DNA from: G963677915 sp963677915
GTDB lineage: Bacteria; Bacillota; Clostridia; Lachnospirales; Vallitaleaceae
Assembly (NCBI GenBank): GCA_963677915.2
Contig: CAXXGE010000004.1
Coordinates: 1 to 64,000 of the forward strand
Reading direction: 5' to 3'
DNA length: 64,000 nt
Below are positions 61,553 to 64,000 of this stretch, one piece after another (positions within the stretch are counted from its first letter, which is position 1; each line of letters begins with the position of its first letter). Both the position numbers and the translations under genes were made by a program. Below the pieces are notes generated by a model. The model was not told the origin of the DNA. It did not search any database and saw only the letters and a list, made by a program, of their open reading frames with translations.

Positions 61553-62289
61553 TCCATAATCTTATGGATGAATGCATTCATCCTACTATAGTGGGTGCCT
61601 GGCCAGTAGATACGACCGCAGCCTTCACACAAATGAAGGTCTTCGTAGGTGTCCCTGACATACTTCGGTATGCGCAGGGGCACTTCATTTTTACTGATTT
61701 CATTAAGGATCCCATTGCATTTCAGGCACCGAGTGTAGGGTTTGATCAGCGGTAAAAGGCTGTATCTTTGTACCACTTCAGACAATTGCCATTCAGGATC
61801 GCTGCTTCGAACACAATAGCCGTAGGAGATTTCAGAACGTTTTAATAGTAGCCTGTCACGGGTCAGCAAAATCCTTTGCTCCTTTGAGGAATCTGCAGCC
61901 AGTTCAGAATCGGATGCATTATTGCGGTAATGGGAGTCGAAACCAAGAAGACGCAGATAGGAAGCCAACTTGCCCAGATGTACATCGAGGGTGAACCTTA
62001 TGTCTGCCGGGGATAAGGGGCATATCCTGTTGATATCTGAAACGTCCAAACTGGTGAAATGGGGATAAACCGACAGCCTCTCGTTTCTGTGCAAGGTATA
62101 ATCGAAATCTACAGGAATTCCGTCTACCAGTATGAGTGCAATTTCTGTATGGGGAACGCCCGAAGATTCGATGAAATGCTTGACAGAGCAACTTTCCTTG
62201 AGAGGTTGGCTTGAAGGTTGATGTCTCATTTCTATCGGTATGAAATCGTTCAGTTCACTGTAGAATCTCACGACGACATTATTCGACAT
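61549..62289 (-). CDS. Mut7-C RNase-domain protein with ubiquitin-like N-terminus
   Basis: A 246-residue protein. Residues 1-85 form a ubiquitin/MoaD-like Mut7-C partner domain (VVVRFYSELNDFIP, LILVDGIPVDFDYTL). Residues 95-246 are the Mut7-C PIN-like RNase domain: RFTLDVHLGKLASYLRLLGFD, ILLTRDRLLLKR, and a C-terminal four-Cys zinc knuckle (RCLKCNGIL and HLCEGCGRIYWPGTHY). It is predicted to act on RNA; the target is unknown. GAAAGGGGG fits the ATG at 62289. Its stop overlaps the sirtuin remnant by four bases. Confidence 0.85.
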   Translation of the reverse strand: MSNNVVVRFYSELNDFIPIEMRHQPSSQPLKESCSVKHFIESSGVPHTEIALILVDGIPVDFDYTLHRNERLSVYPHFTSLDVSDINRICPLSPADIRFTLDVHLGKLASYLRLLGFDSHYRNNASDSELAADSSKEQRILLTRDRLLLKRSEISYGYCVRSSDPEWQLSEVVQRYSLLPLIKPYTRCLKCNGILNEISKNEVPLRIPKYVRDTYEDLHLCEGCGRIYWPGTHYSRMNAFIHKIMD

Positions 62290-62370
62290 GGTATCGCCCC
62301 CTTTCAAATGTCAGAATATTCAGGTGTCAGGTACTTGTTAATTCAGGTGGCAGGCATTCGTTAGCACTTA

Positions 62371-62405
62371 AAGGGCAACATCGGAAAAAATCTGATGTTG
62401 CCCTT
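62371..62405. terminator. Terminator of the subtilase gene
   Basis: AAGGGCAACATC pairs with GATGTTGCCCTT around an A-rich loop, directly downstream of the minus-strand subtilase stop at 62411. On the minus strand it is followed only by TAAGTGC, so strength is uncertain. Confidence 0.65.
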
Positions 62406-62410
62406 CTTTA

Positions 62411-64000
62411 TCACTGTGAGTATATTGGAGGATAAAATACAATATCAGAGGTGGTTCCATCCAGTATGCAGAATTCGCCGTCAATCTGTACAGAATCGAT
62501 AACTATCCAGAATCCTAAAGGGAGACCGTCATAGGATTCTTTTTCCGACTTGAAGACGATATTGCCTTTTCTGTCTGTAATACCTGAGAAAGGAACACTG
62601 TTGTCAAAGTACATATCGATTTCCCAGTGGCCTACAACCACGGCGTCATTTACAGGCTTTCCGTCTAACATGACGTTGACTTTAGCTTCCGCCCATACCA
62701 TCGTGCCTGACTTGCCAGTCCTCTTGCTGTTAGTACTAATATCGATACTTAGCGTCACTGTCTGTGTTATCGATACCTCAGTAACTGTAATTTCAACCGT
62801 TGCCTCTGCCGAGTCAACTTTTCCATCATTTACAACAAATTGGAAACTGTCGGGACCAACATAACCTGAATTCGGCTCATAGGTCAAGTTTGGTGCTGAG
62901 CCTGACAAGCTGCCATGTGCCGGTTCGCTCGTGACCGTAAATGCCAGAGCATCTTCATCTATATCAAATCCGGTCAGAGTGATGTCGACTGGTACATCCT
63001 CATCCGTAACTACTGCATCGTCGCCGGTTTGACTGTAAGCCACAGCTGCATCATTGACCGCAGTGACCTCAATTCCGATTGTTGCCGCTGCAGAATCGAT
63101 TTTTCCATCATTCACTACGAAACCAAAACTGTCAGAGCCGTTATAGTCCGGATCTGGTATGTAGGTCACGCTGGCAGGTGATACCGTCAGACTTGCAGCG
63201 GTTAGAATGCCATGGGAAGGCTCGCTCTTAACTTTGAACGTCAATAGATCTCCGTCCACATCCGAACCTGTCAGTGTGATAACGACAGATCCATCTTCAG
63301 CTACAGTCACGCCGGTTTGATTGTCGGCTACAGGCATCTCATTGGGTTCAGGCGTTCCGCCCAGTGCGGCTTCTGCGTTCAACAGGCCCCAGCCGTAAGT
63401 GGAATCCCATCCTGGAGCACCCAGGTCTGTTGCTGTTCTCTCCAAAGCCGTCTCCATTCAGATCGGTATTCATATCCCCGCCTGGAGCCACGATATCAAT
63501 GTCATCTCCATAATTGGAATAAGGTGCCAATTGGTTGTCGTAGCGTGTCGCACCAACGGCTATGACTTCATCGTATTTGGCTGGATATCCGACATTGCCA
63601 GTACCGTCGTTTCCGGCAGCAGCAACGATCGTCACGCCTTGATCATATGCATACTGTACAGCCTGCTGCAGTGTGACAGTACCTTGGGAGGCTCCCAGGC
63701 TCATATTAATGACTTTGGCGCCATTGTTTACAGCGTAGTATATACCATCCGCTACATCGGCCAAACTTCCTGAACCGGAACCATCCAGTACTTTCACAGG
63801 CATCACAGTAGTATTGTACGCAATACCGGCTGCGCCTGTTGCGTTATTCGTGCTCTGGGCAATGGTACCGGCCACGTGTGTGCCATGACTATGGTCATCA
63901 TTTGCATGTGCATCGTTATTTACAAAATCATACCCTGGTTCAAAGGCTGTTTGTGCAAGATCAGGTGCCAGCATATAGCTGCCATAGTCTTCATAGGCGA
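62411..64000 (-). pseudogene. S8 subtilase with Ig-like repeats, catalytic Ser segment deleted
   Basis: Secreted serine protease, cut by the window edge at its 5' side. The catalytic His block HSHGTHVAGTIAQS and the oxyanion AAAGNDGTGNVGYPA are present. After DIVAPGGDMNTDLNGDGF the sequence jumps out of frame to ALERTATDLGAPGWDSTYGWG, so the GTSMAxPHV segment with the nucleophilic Ser (about 55 residues) is missing. Two cadherin-like tandem repeats (VTVAEDGSVVITLTGSDVDG and a second from DEDVPVDITLTGFDIDED) and an Ig-like tail follow. Probably inactive. The catalytic Asp would lie outside the window. Confidence 0.85.

Noticed and set aside
62322..62365. Short near-repeat CAGGTGTCAGGTA / CAGGTGGCAGGCA
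   Set aside because: The two units are too short and divergent to call a repeat family from two copies.

Overview
The window looks like chromosome of a Gram-positive anaerobe of the Bacillota, class Clostridia. The pointers are butyrate kinase and phosphate butyryltransferase, a T-box leader, an infC-rpmI-rplT operon behind an L20-type leader, SigI/RsgI, an NfeD-flotillin pair, an LTA-synthase-like protein, a DtxR-FeoA-FeoB operon and strong -35/-10 promoters with 16-18 bp spacing. The species cannot be named from sequence alone. No CRISPR array, prophage or rRNA is seen. There is one tRNA (Gly, GCC).

Layout: 0.4-5.4 kb typA, buk-ptb and an aminotransferase. 5.5-9.6 kb T-box, bacteriohemerythrin and thrS, then infC-rpmI-rplT. 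9.7-11.4 kb Crp-type regulator, tRNA-Gly and a cyclase-family hydrolase. 11.6-15.4 kb ptsI-fruR-fruK-ptsH, with ptsI badly frame-broken. 15.5-18.6 kb EamA transporter, arsC, yjbQ and malic enzyme. 18.7-21.2 kb an IS1634-type element that may carry a small kinase gene. 21.2-22.7 kb a metallo-hydrolase remnant, then a DAHP synthase behind a Tyr/Phe/Trp-rich leader-peptide attenuator. 22.7-29.3 kb LtaS-like enzyme, DUF89, nitroreductase, MBL hydrolase, a Phd-Uma2 fusion and PPK2. 29.3-32.2 kb membrane LuxR regulator facing nfeD-floT across a 12-bp direct-repeat array. 32.3-35.7 kb Ddl-like ATP-grasp/M20 fusion with an amidotransferase, and a flavodoxin. 36-41.3 kb GT2, DUF6472, DUF2339, Imm5-like and AraC proteins. 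41.4-44.2 kb dtxR-feoA-feoB. 44.3-46 kb rsgI and sigI. 46.1-48.4 kb diguanylate cyclase, tpx and cupin. 48.4-53 kb yehZYXW-like betaine ABC operon plus DUF169. 53.1-55.7 kb two-component system and a secreted helical protein. 55.8-60.9 kb a probable lipid-modification operon (FAD oxidoreductase, DAK2-DegV fusion, DUF1295, DUF2177, methyltransferase). 60.9-64 kb sirtuin remnant, Mut7-C protein and a damaged subtilase.

Two things run through the whole window. First, 16 copies of a 26-28 bp palindromic repeat, in two subtypes, sit at nine loci between genes, usually as inverted pairs around or beside terminators; several have become part of reading frames. Second, many genes are broken by single-base shifts, mostly one-base insertions, densest in ptsI and the yeh operon. 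This may be sequence error rather than decay. Separate from these are true deletion remnants: a subtilase that lost its catalytic Ser segment, a sirtuin without its second zinc pair, and VOC, SGNH and MBL fragments.

The most promising under-described items are the Phd-Uma2 fusion with its own operators, the amidotransferase plus ATP-grasp/M20 pair, the FAD/DAK2-DegV/DUF1295/DUF2177/methyltransferase lipid cluster, the membrane LuxR/flotillin divergon, the kinase-carrying IS, and the aromatic attenuator.
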